Origin: Candidatus Limosilactobacillus merdigallinarum
Lineage (GTDB): Bacteria > Bacillota > Bacilli > Lactobacillales > Lactobacillaceae
Direction of reading: 5' to 3'
Assembly: GCA_019114515.1 (NCBI GenBank)
Contig: DXFH01000013.1
Coordinates: forward strand, 50,826 to 114,825
DNA length: 64,000 nucleotides
Shown piece by piece: positions 56,882-63,987 of this stretch. Within the stretch, counting starts at the first letter, position 1; each line of letters starts with the position of its first letter. Below the pieces are notes generated by a model that ran no database searches, was not told where the DNA came from, and saw only the letters and a program-made list of their open reading frames with translations. A program made the position numbers and the translations under genes.

Positions 56882-57472
56882 TTATCGAAAATTTTCATCA
56901 TAGAAATTAGCAAAAAGTCTATAGAGCTTATCTTTAATTTCATCGTTACCATCTTGCAAGTAGAGAGCGAATAACATTGTTTCTTCAAACAAAAGAGTGC
57001 TTATTTGTTTTTCAGATAATTGATTAAATTGCTTATGTAATTGTTGGTAGTAATCCTTACTTGCAATATTGCGTATATCGTTAAATAGAACATCCTTTAA
57101 CTTACTTACATTACTAAGGTCTATATCGCGCTGCATGAGTGATAAATAAGTTACATCCATAACAGGCTTGTCTTTCTCTGTTAAATGTATGCCTGTCCTT
57201 TTAGCAAAGTCAGATGAGTTAAATTGAGCCCTTAAAGCGTCTTCATCACGATAATTAACCTCCGATAGCCCCTGTAAATAAGAAACGGGTACTTTGAAAT
57301 AATCAGCTAACTTTACCCAAGTTTCTAATTTTGGCTCACGTATTCCCTTTTCATAATGAGCAATAGCACGGTCGGATTTTCCTACTGCTTTGCCAACTTC
57401 TTTCTGAGTCTTATGTTGGCTTAATCGGACTTCTTTAATACGATTGTTATTTTTTGACTTTGTCTTGTCCAA
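56882..57472 (-). CDS. CI-like repressor (XRE family)
   Basis: 196 aa. N-terminal HTH (HKTQKEVGKAVGKSDRAIAHYEKG). The C-terminal half is helical, with no S24 peptidase Ser/Lys dyad, so it is not self-cleaving; in satellites such repressors are released by helper-phage proteins. Divergent from the Cro-like gene over an operator region. Confidence 0.88.
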   Translation of the reverse strand: MDKTKSKNNNRIKEVRLSQHKTQKEVGKAVGKSDRAIAHYEKGIREPKLETWVKLADYFKVPVSYLQGLSEVNYRDEDALRAQFNSSDFAKRTGIHLTEKDKPVMDVTYLSLMQRDIDLSNVSKLKDVLFNDIRNIASKDYYQQLHKQFNQLSEKQISTLLFEETMLFALYLQDGNDEIKDKLYRLFANFYDENFR

Positions 57473-57498
57473 CTTACATCACCACACTTTCAACAAAT

Positions 57499-57560
57499 AT
57501 AATACTATCTTTTCATTGACTCTACAATGTGTTCGGTATATATTTTAATTGTAGCGAACA
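57499..57560. promoter_or_regulatory. Divergent promoters and operators of the island switch
   Basis: Plus: TTGACT (57516-57521) and TATATT (57539-57544), 17 bp apart. Minus: TTGTAG (57527-57522) and TATTAT (57504-57499), 17 bp apart. tgttcg (57530-57535) and cgaaca (57555-57560) form inverted half-sites around the plus -10. A similar palindrome gttcg-atatgg-cgaac is at 61405-61420. Confidence 0.7.
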
Positions 57561-57615
57561 GTATGGACGCTTATTTTTTTGAAATTCAACCGTACAGTTT
57601 GGGGGGCGAGCATTA

Positions 57616-57855
57616 ATGCAGCTTACTAATCAGCAAGTAACAGCAATCAAGCGCAAACGTGGAGAACTTAACTTGTCTACTGTAGCGCTTGGCCGTGAAC
57701 TTGGTTTAAGCCGGTGGACGCTAGACAACATTTTCAAGCGCAACCATCGCAAGGTAACACCAGCTACTTACAAGAAACTAAGTGACTGGCTGATCAAGGA
57801 ATACGCCGCAGCAGATGACGCTGAAAGCGTCGCAGCTGCCATGCAAGACAAATAA
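57616..57855 (+). CDS. Cro-like HTH protein
   Basis: 79 aa. HTH: LSTVALGRELGLSRWTLDNIFKRNHRKVTPATYKKL. First gene of the plus-strand island operon; GGGGGGCGAG upstream of ATG. Confidence 0.8.
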   Translation: MQLTNQQVTAIKRKRGELNLSTVALGRELGLSRWTLDNIFKRNHRKVTPATYKKLSDWLIKEYAAADDAESVAAAMQDK

Positions 57856-57872
57856 AAAGGGGGGGTGAACAT

Positions 57873-58547
57873 ATGGAATTACGAGTTGAGAACTGGAACG
57901 GTCATGACATCCGCTTTATTGGCGATGGTGACAACTGGAAAGCCGTTGGTTATGACGTGGCCACCGCATTAGGATACAGAGAACCACGCCACGCAATTCA
58001 AGCACACGTTGATGAAAAAGACAGACAACTAATTAATTTAAGTTCCGTCCTAAATCAAGCCGGAACTGTTACCGACAGTTCTACGGTAAAACGCCGTACA
58101 ACCTTAAGAGGTGGTTCGCCGGTAATGTTGGTTATTTCAGAGTTCGGTATCTATTCGCTGGTGTTTAGTTCGCACATGGATCAAGCAAAGCAATTTCAAC
58201 GCTGGACTTATGGCGTAATTAGGCAGTTACGACTGTCTGCCGGCCTAGAGGGTTACCAGGCTTTTAAAATGCTGGACAGGCGAATGCAACAGCAATCAAT
58301 GGCCAGACTAGAAGCAATTAGCGATGTCGACTACATCAAAGCCAACGTGATTGCTAATAAGGCCGTTTCCAATAAATACGGTCTGCCCAAGATGATTAAA
58401 AAGGACGAAATGACGCCCGCAATGCTGAAAGATCGACCGGGCATTTTAAATGATGTTGTGGACTTAATGAATGTCAAACAACGCTACGGCCTTGATTTTC
58501 CGGTATCAGAGACTATTTACAACAACCTGGATAAGCTATCGAGGTGA
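57873..58547 (+). CDS. BRO-N domain antirepressor-like protein
   Basis: 224 aa. N-terminal BRO domain (VENWNGHDIRFIGDGDNWKA; VGYDVATALGYREPRHAIQ; VISEFGIYSLVFSSHMDQAK). C-terminal part unassigned (NKYGLPKMIKKDEMTPAML). Antirepressors of this type inactivate CI-like repressors, but could equally regulate replication. AAAGGGGGG upstream. Confidence 0.85.
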   Translation: MELRVENWNGHDIRFIGDGDNWKAVGYDVATALGYREPRHAIQAHVDEKDRQLINLSSVLNQAGTVTDSSTVKRRTTLRGGSPVMLVISEFGIYSLVFSSHMDQAKQFQRWTYGVIRQLRLSAGLEGYQAFKMLDRRMQQQSMARLEAISDVDYIKANVIANKAVSNKYGLPKMIKKDEMTPAMLKDRPGILNDVVDLMNVKQRYGLDFPVSETIYNNLDKLSR

Positions 58548-58552
58548 TAAGC

Positions 58553-58834
58553 ATGGATGATATGGCCGTGAATGTTCAGCTACCGCCAGAATTACAACAG
58601 GCCACGCAACACATGGTCAAGGCGGCACTAGATCAAGCTATCGACCAAGCATTACAAAAGGCCAGTTTTCCGCCGTATATGACGCAGCAGGAAGCATGTA
58701 AGTATCTGCACGTTGCCCCTAGCACGTTTAATCAATGGCTAAAAAAATATAAAGTCCCGGTAATTCGGATTGAGGGGGTGAAGCGTTACGCACGGAGTAG
58801 TTTAGATAAATTCATGAAAACGTTAGAAGAATAG
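58553..58834 (+). CDS. Excisionase-like helix-turn-helix protein
   Basis: 93 aa. C-terminal MerR-like wHTH: YMTQQEACKYLHVAPSTFNQWLKKYKVPVIRIEGVKRYARSSLDKF (shown in part: YMTQQEACKYLHVAPSTF). ATG 58553 chosen because GAGGTGAT precedes it; the GTG at 58544 is inside that site. Position in the plus operon, far from int, makes a pure excisionase role uncertain. Confidence 0.75.
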   Translation: MDDMAVNVQLPPELQQATQHMVKAALDQAIDQALQKASFPPYMTQQEACKYLHVAPSTFNQWLKKYKVPVIRIEGVKRYARSSLDKFMKTLEE

Positions 58835-58838
58835 ACCA

Positions 58839-58988
58839 ATGCTTGCCGGCGGGGGTTATACACATGAATTTTTAAGAACTATTGACAATTGGACATTGAG
58901 TTTATGGCAGGTATCAGCGGATGAATGGCTGTGGGCTTATCTATCAGCAGCCATGATCGTTTACACCGTTGTAGCGCCATTCTTACCT
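58839..58988 (+). CDS. Possible small membrane protein (49 codons)
   Basis: ATG 58839 to TAA 58986-58988. The C-terminal half WLWAYLSAAMIVYTVVAPFL is a credible membrane segment. No ribosome-binding site before the ATG, and the first codons coincide with the 16-bp repeat atgcttgccggcgggg, so the start is uncertain. Fits tightly between two island genes. Confidence 0.35.
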
Positions 58989-59005
58989 TAAGGGGGGTTA
59001 AAAGC

Positions 59006-59320
59006 ATGAATAAATTAGACAAGGACGAACAGCGTTTATTTGACTTGTTGCCGAAAGGAATGGAGCGGCCGCGTCCATTAAAGGAATTAGTTAACCTAAC
59101 TGGATGGCCTAGTCGCAAAGTTCGCGGCACTATTTACCGGCTGATCGTATTACACCATCGACCTATCGGTGCTATCTATCAGCAACCAGGCAATGGTTAC
59201 TTTATTATCACGAATGACACAGAACGCAATAAGGCACTAGCCCCGTTAACATCACAGATTGCGATGATGACTAAACGAGCGCAAGTGATTAGCAACAGCA
59301 AATTAGAGGAACAATCATGA
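59006..59320 (+). CDS. Small winged-helix-like island protein
   Basis: 104 aa, MNKLDKDEQRLFDLLPKGME. The middle (LKELVNLTGWPSRKVRGTIYRLIV) looks like a wHTH. AAGGGGGG precedes the ATG at 59006; the longer upstream frame is unsupported. Function unknown. Confidence 0.7.
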   Translation: MNKLDKDEQRLFDLLPKGMERPRPLKELVNLTGWPSRKVRGTIYRLIVLHHRPIGAIYQQPGNGYFIITNDTERNKALAPLTSQIAMMTKRAQVISNSKLEEQS

Positions 59321-59379
59321 TTGAGAAAATAAAAAAGGCCGCTAAACGTTACTCACAGACCAAAGTTGATAACGTCTAG
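59317..59379 (+). CDS. Very short ORF overlapping the preceding gene (ATGA)
   Basis: 20 codons, MIEKIKKAAKRYSQTKVDNV. Start overlaps the stop of the previous gene (ATGA) as in coupled translation. Part of the same DNA (gctaaacgtta / taacgtctagc) can fold into a hairpin. Could be a peptide or a non-coding end. Confidence 0.25.
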   Translation: MIEKIKKAAKRYSQTKVDNV

Positions 59380-59463
59380 CAGCACATAAGTATAGGCATG
59401 ACGGTAATTGCGCCGTCTTGCTTATTCTATCATGAAAAAATTTTATTTCGGAGGTATAGGCAA

Positions 59464-59655
59464 ATGAATGATAATTATCAGTTTTTATTAGCAGATGACC
59501 ACAAGGGTAATAAGGTGCTGGCCGTTATCAAGGGTGAACTTTCTATGGAATTAGTTAAGAGTACCCGCCTTATTACTGACAAGCGGTTTAATCACCTAGC
59601 CCAACAGCTTAAAAAGATTATCGACTCGTCTAGTGTTACGGATAATGACAAATAA
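59464..59655 (+). CDS. Small hypothetical island protein
   Basis: 63 aa, MNDNYQFLLADDHKGNKVLA, acidic/polar, not recognised. GGAGG 9 bp before ATG 59464; 17 bp before the replication gene. Confidence 0.6.
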   Translation: MNDNYQFLLADDHKGNKVLAVIKGELSMELVKSTRLITDKRFNHLAQQLKKIIDSSSVTDNDK

Positions 59656-59672
59656 GAAAAGGAAATACAGTA

Positions 59673-60137
59673 ATGGCAGAAAAAAGAATGTTTAGTAATA
59701 GCGTTGTATGGACAGACTCATTTCTAGAACTATCAAACGAAGCTAAGTTGCTATATATCTATTTTGGCATGCAGGCGGATGATTGTGGCTTTGTAGATAA
59801 CTCAAAAATGATTGCACGTACCCTAGCTATTAAAGACCCCGACAAAATTATTCAGAGACTAATTGAAAAAGGCTTGGTGATTAAATTTAATGATGGCCGT
59901 TTGCTTTTGATCGCGGATTGGAATGTGAATAATTATATTCACCGATACCGCGCAAAAAGTAAATATCTGACTAAACTAAAAAAACTATATATGACTGAGG
60001 ACGGACAATATACATCCGCTGAAACTAACCAACTAGCATTTGATTACTTTCAGGATAGCAAAGGTAAAACGACCGAAAAATCAGATGAACCAGATTGGCT
60101 AAAAAATATTGGCAGTCGTTCCAAAAAGCATGTTTAA
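59673..60137 (+). CDS. Phage replication initiator / replisome-organizer N-domain-like protein
   Basis: 154 aa, MAEKRMFSNSVVWTDSFLEL. The N-domain wHTH pattern (LSNEAKLLYIYFGMQADDCGF; KLLIADWNVNNYIHRYRAKS) resembles phage replisome organizers. No DnaD or helicase-loader domain follows, so the protein may be a short variant. Directly followed by iteron-like repeats, supporting a role as origin-binding initiator. Confidence 0.75.
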   Translation: MAEKRMFSNSVVWTDSFLELSNEAKLLYIYFGMQADDCGFVDNSKMIARTLAIKDPDKIIQRLIEKGLVIKFNDGRLLLIADWNVNNYIHRYRAKSKYLTKLKKLYMTEDGQYTSAETNQLAFDYFQDSKGKTTEKSDEPDWLKNIGSRSKKHV

Positions 60138-60139
60138 CG

Positions 60140-60318
60140 GATGTTTGGCAATTGTTTGGTAGATGTTTGGCAATTGTTGGCCACCTTGTCAGCAGGCTGT
60201 TTGGTAATTGTTGGCGACCTTGTCGGCTAGGTTAGGTAAGGTTAGGTTAGGTAAGGATAAGATAGGCAAGGAAATGTTAAGCGATGAGAAGCCAGGTTAG
60301 GCGATGAGAGGCCAGGAA
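60140..60318. repeat. Iteron-like array, candidate replication origin of the island
   Basis: Three copies of tgtttgg(c/t)aattg(t)ttgg at 60142-60159, 60164-60181 and 60198-60214, the last two extended by c(c/g)accttgtc. Then gttaggtaag-type repeats (60230-60255) and a 20-bp-period pair gcgatgaga(a/g)gccagg at 60281-60296 and 60301-60316. No ORF with a ribosome-binding site. Confidence 0.7.
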
Positions 60319-60331
60319 AGGGCGAAAACAA

Positions 60332-60742
60332 ATGAAATTCAATATTAAATATCCAATGTTAGTGGAGCAAGCATACAGTCAACTGATTGCAGGTGGACTA
60401 AAGCCCCGTAAGGACAAACTATATAAAATGCTTGTGGACGAAGGGATGATTGATGAGCTAGGCAACCCTACACAGGCAGCAATTGATAATGGCCTAGTTG
60501 AAAATGTTGAAAATGTTGAAAATAACCCTATTAAGCGATTTAAGGCAGAAAACCCCAACTTTTCCAACATTCCAGACCAGCATTTTAAAGTTAAGGATGG
60601 CCGTGTATTAATGGACTGTTTCGCTGTTAAAGAGGCAGCTACTATCGTGTTAAATGATCCGCAAGCAACGGAAGAACAGAAAGGAAATGCTCGGAGCTTA
60701 CTACAACAAGTGAATAACCTAGACAATAACGAGTGGCACTAA
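60332..60742 (+). CDS. Island protein of unknown function, paralogue 1
   Basis: 136 aa, MKFNIKYPMLVEQAYSQLIA. Shares with the next gene: YPxLVExAY, GxPTQxAIxxG, NPxxR..NPxF..IPDQxF and AxxEAAxxVLxDxxATxEQ. A perfect 9-bp tandem triplet encodes VENVENVEN near residue 57. No known domain recognised. Confidence 0.7.
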   Translation: MKFNIKYPMLVEQAYSQLIAGGLKPRKDKLYKMLVDEGMIDELGNPTQAAIDNGLVENVENVENNPIKRFKAENPNFSNIPDQHFKVKDGRVLMDCFAVKEAATIVLNDPQATEEQKGNARSLLQQVNNLDNNEWH

Positions 60743-60817
60743 CTAACAATAGCTTGACTAATCCAATGAAGACAATTAAGCGGATGAACTGAACACAATA
60801 AAAAAGGATTGGTGCAT

Positions 60818-61234
60818 GTGAAATCAAATATTATCTATCCGCCATTAGTAGAGACGGCTTATAACATGTGGCCTAATTCAGAATGGCTAGAAGAACATTG
60901 TAAGCATACGAAACCAGATGTTTATCGCTGTTTAGTGGCAAATAATGTTATGGATAAATATGGCCATCCTACGCAGACCGCCATTAATTGTGGCCAGGTA
61001 ATATTAATTGGCAATCCACTAATTAGGCAGGCTAAGAACATTTACCCTGTATTACAAGGTATTCCCGACCAATTCTTTATCAAAAAGCAGGAACAATTAT
61101 ATTTGAAAACCTATGCTATTCACGAAGCAGCCGAACACGTGCTTGAAGATCAGAATGCAACCGCAGAGCAGCAAGAATTAGCAAAGCGATTGTTAGAGCG
61201 ATTAGACGCTGTTTACCGTGAATTTAACTGGTAA
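60818..61234 (+). CDS. Island protein of unknown function, paralogue 2
   Basis: 138 aa, VKSNIIYPPLVETAYNMWPN. Divergent duplicate of the preceding gene (see shared motifs there). GTG start at 60818 after AAGGATT; ATG is absent and a TTG at 60809 is inside that site. Followed by a terminator at 61242-61268. Confidence 0.7.
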   Translation: MKSNIIYPPLVETAYNMWPNSEWLEEHCKHTKPDVYRCLVANNVMDKYGHPTQTAINCGQVILIGNPLIRQAKNIYPVLQGIPDQFFIKKQEQLYLKTYAIHEAAEHVLEDQNATAEQQELAKRLLERLDAVYREFNW

Positions 61235-61241
61235 GAGTAAG

Positions 61242-61268
61242 AGGGTGGTCACGATTGGCCGCCCTTTT
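61242..61268 (+). terminator. Terminator of the island's early operon
   Basis: agggtggtca / ttggccgccct, 10 pairs with two G-U and a 4-nt loop, then TTTTC. Confidence 0.75.
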
Positions 61269-61551
61269 CAAAACCGGCAGAAACTAACATCCGCTTGATG
61301 GCGATATGTCAATGCTGGTTAAGGTTTGATGATTTAATATTCGTCGCAAAAGGAACAAAATTGTAGTTAACTAGAAGCAATTTAAAATGGAAAGCTGATC
61401 ATGTGTTCGATATGGCGAACCCCGCTAAAAATTTAGGCAGTTTTAGAACGGCCAGGTAGTAAGTAATATAATTTATCATTCAACACTTAAACGCGCTTAG
61501 AAGAGCTTACAGAGCCAAATAAGAACATATTCAGAAATGGAGTTGATAATA
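61269..61551. other. Intergenic region with operator-like palindrome
   Basis: Contains one ttgtagttaa motif (61361) and a palindrome gttcgatatggcgaac (61405-61420) similar to the CI/Cro operators at 57.5 kb. It likely holds the promoter of the next gene. No ORF seen. Confidence 0.5.
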
Positions 61552-61917
61552 TTGAGTTGGTATCGAGGATATTTCACGTTCGGCAAGCGTTCCTTATTAG
61601 ACGCGATTGAAGAGAGTAAGAAAGATTATCATTTTCGACCACGTAATAAAAAGCGTGCAGAAAAAACGGTAATCAGTTTTGTTTATTCTGACCAGGTAAA
61701 GAAAGACCGTCGCTTTTATTGCCCTTGCCGGGTATTGTACGAGCGTTATTGTGATTACTGTCAGCAGCATTGCCATGAACCATTAGGAAACCGTCAATTC
61801 AAGCAGAATATGGAGTTACTAGGGTTTGTGTATCAAAAGCACCATCGTTTTTATGCTGGCTATTACAGCAACAAGGTAACGACAGCATACAAAAATATCG
61901 GTTTAGTGAGCGACTGA
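61552..61917 (+). CDS. Small island protein resembling the C-terminal wHTH of P4/D5-type primases
   Basis: 121 aa from a TTG at 61552 that has GGAG 9 nt upstream; an ATG at 61537 lies inside that site. The segment RRFYCPCRVLYERYCDYCQQ then GNRQFKQNMELLGFVYQKHH resembles the DNA-binding tail of phage primase-helicases, but the helicase itself is absent. Rich in basic and aromatic residues. Tentative. Confidence 0.55.
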   Translation: MSWYRGYFTFGKRSLLDAIEESKKDYHFRPRNKKRAEKTVISFVYSDQVKKDRRFYCPCRVLYERYCDYCQQHCHEPLGNRQFKQNMELLGFVYQKHHRFYAGYYSNKVTTAYKNIGLVSD

Positions 61918-62580
61918 ATGTTCCACCAACTTCACAACTTACCAATGTTCGATAATCGTTGATATAACGGTATATCTACTCAAAAATGGACTGGTCAAAA
62001 CTGGACATTATCGGGAATATTTGTAGTTAATTGGAGCTTAACAAAAGCTAACATTGCTTATAGTTTCGTAGTTAGTTTGGTGGTAATAACGTGAAACTAT
62101 TCCATGAAATAGGAAACACTGGCAATTGCCGCAATCGTTGAGTTAAAAGCAATTATCATCCCCAAAGATTACCCAAAATTGCCACCTTGTGGGTATGATC
62201 GTAGTTAAAAGAATTGCTCATACTTGAATACTGGCAAATGCTTGCATTATAGGGTTTCACCGCAACAAGCTGGAGCAATTAAAGTCAATAAACAGCCCTT
62301 TATTGCTGCTAAGTTTGAACATGAAGAACCTGTAAAAACCTGTTATTTATTACTGATTCGTAGTTAAAAGAATACTGGGAAATCAAAGGGTCAAAGCCTA
62401 TGTTGACGGTAAATGTTCCACGTAATAGGTAACGTTATGAACTGTCACAATCGTTAATACAGCAGCAATCATTATTCTTAACGAGTGCCAAAAACTGGCA
62501 TTATCGGTAACAATCGTAGTTATTTAAATGCTGACATTTGTTAACGTTTTTACTAATTCGTAGTTAAATGAACAGCATTA
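61918..62580. repeat. Non-coding region with degenerate ~160-bp repeats carrying t(c/t)gtagtta motifs
   Basis: The motif occurs at 62031, 62066, 62199, 62358, 62512 and 62556 (also 61361), mostly about 155-168 bp apart. Flanking blocks recur in similar order: tgttccac..aatagg.aac, (a/g)caatcgtt(a/g), aaaactgg.cattatcgg.aa. Clearest between 61985-62060 and 62470-62545. No ORF of length; low coding character. Confidence 0.6.
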
Positions 62581-62628
62581 ACGCGGATGCCGTAGCCTTT
62601 TAATAAGGTCTCAAGTGTCTCACTAGAA

Positions 62629-62660
62629 TAAAAAAGACAGCACCAAATACCGGTGCTGCC
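62629..62660 (-). terminator. Minus-strand terminator inside the island
   Basis: gcagcacc / ggtgctgt stem around ggtattt; on minus followed by CTTTTTTATTC. No minus gene lies directly upstream. Confidence 0.7.
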
Positions 62661-62714
62661 TTAGAAGATTTAATATCCAAAATGAACCCTAATAACATTA
62701 TAAGGGGCAATATC

Positions 62715-63086
62715 ATGAATGAACAAGATACCATCCGCGCACTGAAACGTTTCTTTAAGCGTAATTACCATTCTATTTACTTACGTTCGGCCTTGTGGAT
62801 GTTGAAAACTTATCCGCAAGCGCAATTGGACAATGTTGGCGACCCGCAGTGCCGTAAGTGCTGCCAAGATATTCAGACGGTCATTAGTGCATGCACGCCA
62901 CGCAATCAGCAGATCATGCAATTGCGATACGTGAAGCAGCTAAAGGTAAAAGAGGTCACGGATGAGATGACCATTAGTCCGACAACTTACTACATAGCTG
63001 ATAAGGCAGCCTTAATCGAGTTTTCGCAGCGCATGCAGGTAATTGACCCGCACATGTTCGATATGATGATTAATCAGTGTAATTAA
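62715..63086 (+). CDS. ArpU-like / sigma-region-4-like phage transcription regulator
   Basis: 123 aa, MNEQDTIRALKRFFKRNYHS. C-terminal sigma-70 region-4-like HTH (NQQIMQLRYVKQLKVKEVTD then ISPTTYYIADKAAL). Proteins of this type (ArpU/RinA) regulate late phage genes. ATG 62715 chosen after AAGGGG; the ATG at 62682 has no site. Last gene of the island before attR. Confidence 0.75.
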   Translation: MNEQDTIRALKRFFKRNYHSIYLRSALWMLKTYPQAQLDNVGDPQCRKCCQDIQTVISACTPRNQQIMQLRYVKQLKVKEVTDEMTISPTTYYIADKAALIEFSQRMQVIDPHMFDMMINQCN

Positions 63087-63485
63087 GTTGGTAATCGGTG
63101 TAAATATGGCCGGTTTAGCACTGATACCCGCCCCTAGTATGCAATTAGAAGAGCGCACACATTGTCGCCATATTAACCACAAACATTAATTTGAAATATT
63201 TTTACAGAGGGGGCTAAACTTGGTAAAACTTGGTATATCAATGATTATGGCCTGCCATAAGAGCAAGTTGCGGAAAAATGGCGGAAACGACAGATACTAA
63301 AAAAAGAGCTGCCACGATAGACAACCCCTTAACACCTAACTAAGTTTAATAACTTTATAATATCAAAACATCCGCCTGGCGAAAATATTAAGCGGATGGC
63401 CAGCATACAAAAGTCATAACCGCATAACATCACTAGCAAAACTTAGTATTTCTTAGTGTTAACCTGTGTTTTTTCCGCAAAAGCA
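63087..63485. other. Non-coding right end of the island
   Basis: Holds aaacttggta tandem repeats (about 63218-63238) and copies of tttttccgca, likely recombination protein sites. No ORF with a ribosome-binding site. Confidence 0.5.
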
Positions 63486-63514
63486 AAATAAAAAGGCCGC
63501 TGAAATAGCGACCT
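63486..63514 (-). terminator. Island-borne terminator facing the rrn operon
   Basis: aggtcgct / agcggcct stem (one G-U, 5-nt loop) then TTTTTATTTTG on minus; first terminator met by transcription leaving tRNA-Thr. Confidence 0.8.
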
Positions 63515-63537
63515 GCCCCCACTAGCAAGCATATTTG

Positions 63538-63559
63538 TTTTTCCGCAGTTTTTCCGCAG
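63538..63559. repeat. Tandem 11-mer tttttccgcag x2, right end of the island
   Basis: Exact copy of 55162-55183. Confidence 0.65.
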
Positions 63560-63660
63560 AATTTGATTTTGATAGCTTTTAAACGCTGTTTGTTAAAATC
63601 AAGAATGCTGTTATATCAACGTTTTAAACACTATCGAAAAGGTATGAAAACCTTAGACAA

Positions 63661-63733
63661 TGCCGACGAGAGGAGTCGAACCTCCGACCTTCTCTTTACG
63701 AGGGAGATGCTCTACCAGCTGAGCTACGTCGGC
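63661..63733 (-). tRNA. tRNA-Thr(CGT), integration target
   Basis: 73 nt; acceptor GCCGACG / CGTCGGC plus A, anticodon loop CTCGTAA (CGT), T-loop TTCGACT. Its last 16 bases are the attR core, so the gene is intact after integration. Confidence 0.94.
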
Positions 63734-63790
63734 ATGATAATAAAAAAGGAAATGCTGATCAGTCTTTCAATCAACATTCCCTCACAGCAA

Positions 63791-63863
63791 CTGCGAATGT
63801 CGGGCTCGAACCGACGACAACCTGATTAACAGTCAGGTGCTCTACCAACTGAGCTAATTCGCA
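63791..63863 (-). tRNA. tRNA-Asn(GTT)
   Basis: 73 nt; acceptor TGCGAAT / ATTCGCA plus G, anticodon GTT in CTGACTGTTAATCAG. Lies between 5S rRNA and tRNA-Thr. Confidence 0.96.
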
Positions 63864-63870
63864 ATAACAG

Positions 63871-63987
63871 CGCGGCAACGTCCTATCCTCGCAGGGAGCG
63901 ATCCCCCAACTACTTTCGGCGCGTTGAAGCTTAACTTCTGTGTTCGGCATGGGAACAGGTGTATCCTTCAAGCCATCATCACCGCAC
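63871..63987 (-). rRNA. rrf: 5S ribosomal RNA
   Basis: On minus reads GTGCGGTGATGATGGC, then CCATGCCGAACACAGAAG TTAAG, and ends GTTGCCGCGC; terminal helix gtgcgg/ccgcgc pairs. 3' end of an rrn operon whose 23S lies beyond the window. Ends are approximate. Confidence 0.95.

Larger units (their letters stand above)
55102..63676. mobile_element. Phage-satellite-like integrated island in tRNA-Thr (about 8.56 kb)
   Basis: Bounded by a 16-bp direct repeat tgccgacgagaggagt (55102-55117 and 63661-63676); the right copy is the 3' end of an intact tRNA-Thr(CGT). Contents: tyrosine integrase and lipoprotein on minus, a CI-like repressor and divergent Cro-like gene, BRO-N antirepressor, excisionase-like HTH, small wHTH proteins, a replication initiator with iteron-like DNA, unknown paralogues and an ArpU-like regulator. 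No capsid, tail, terminase or lysis genes are present. The layout is that of a phage-inducible chromosomal island; a deleted prophage is the alternative. Confidence 0.85.

Noticed and set aside
60140..60320. CRISPR array
   Set aside because: Repeats are short, irregular and lack unique spacers of constant length; they fit iterons. No cas genes are seen anywhere in the window.
63771..63971. Minus-strand 66-codon ORF across 5S rRNA and tRNA-Asn
   Set aside because: Overlaps RNA genes; no ribosome-binding site.
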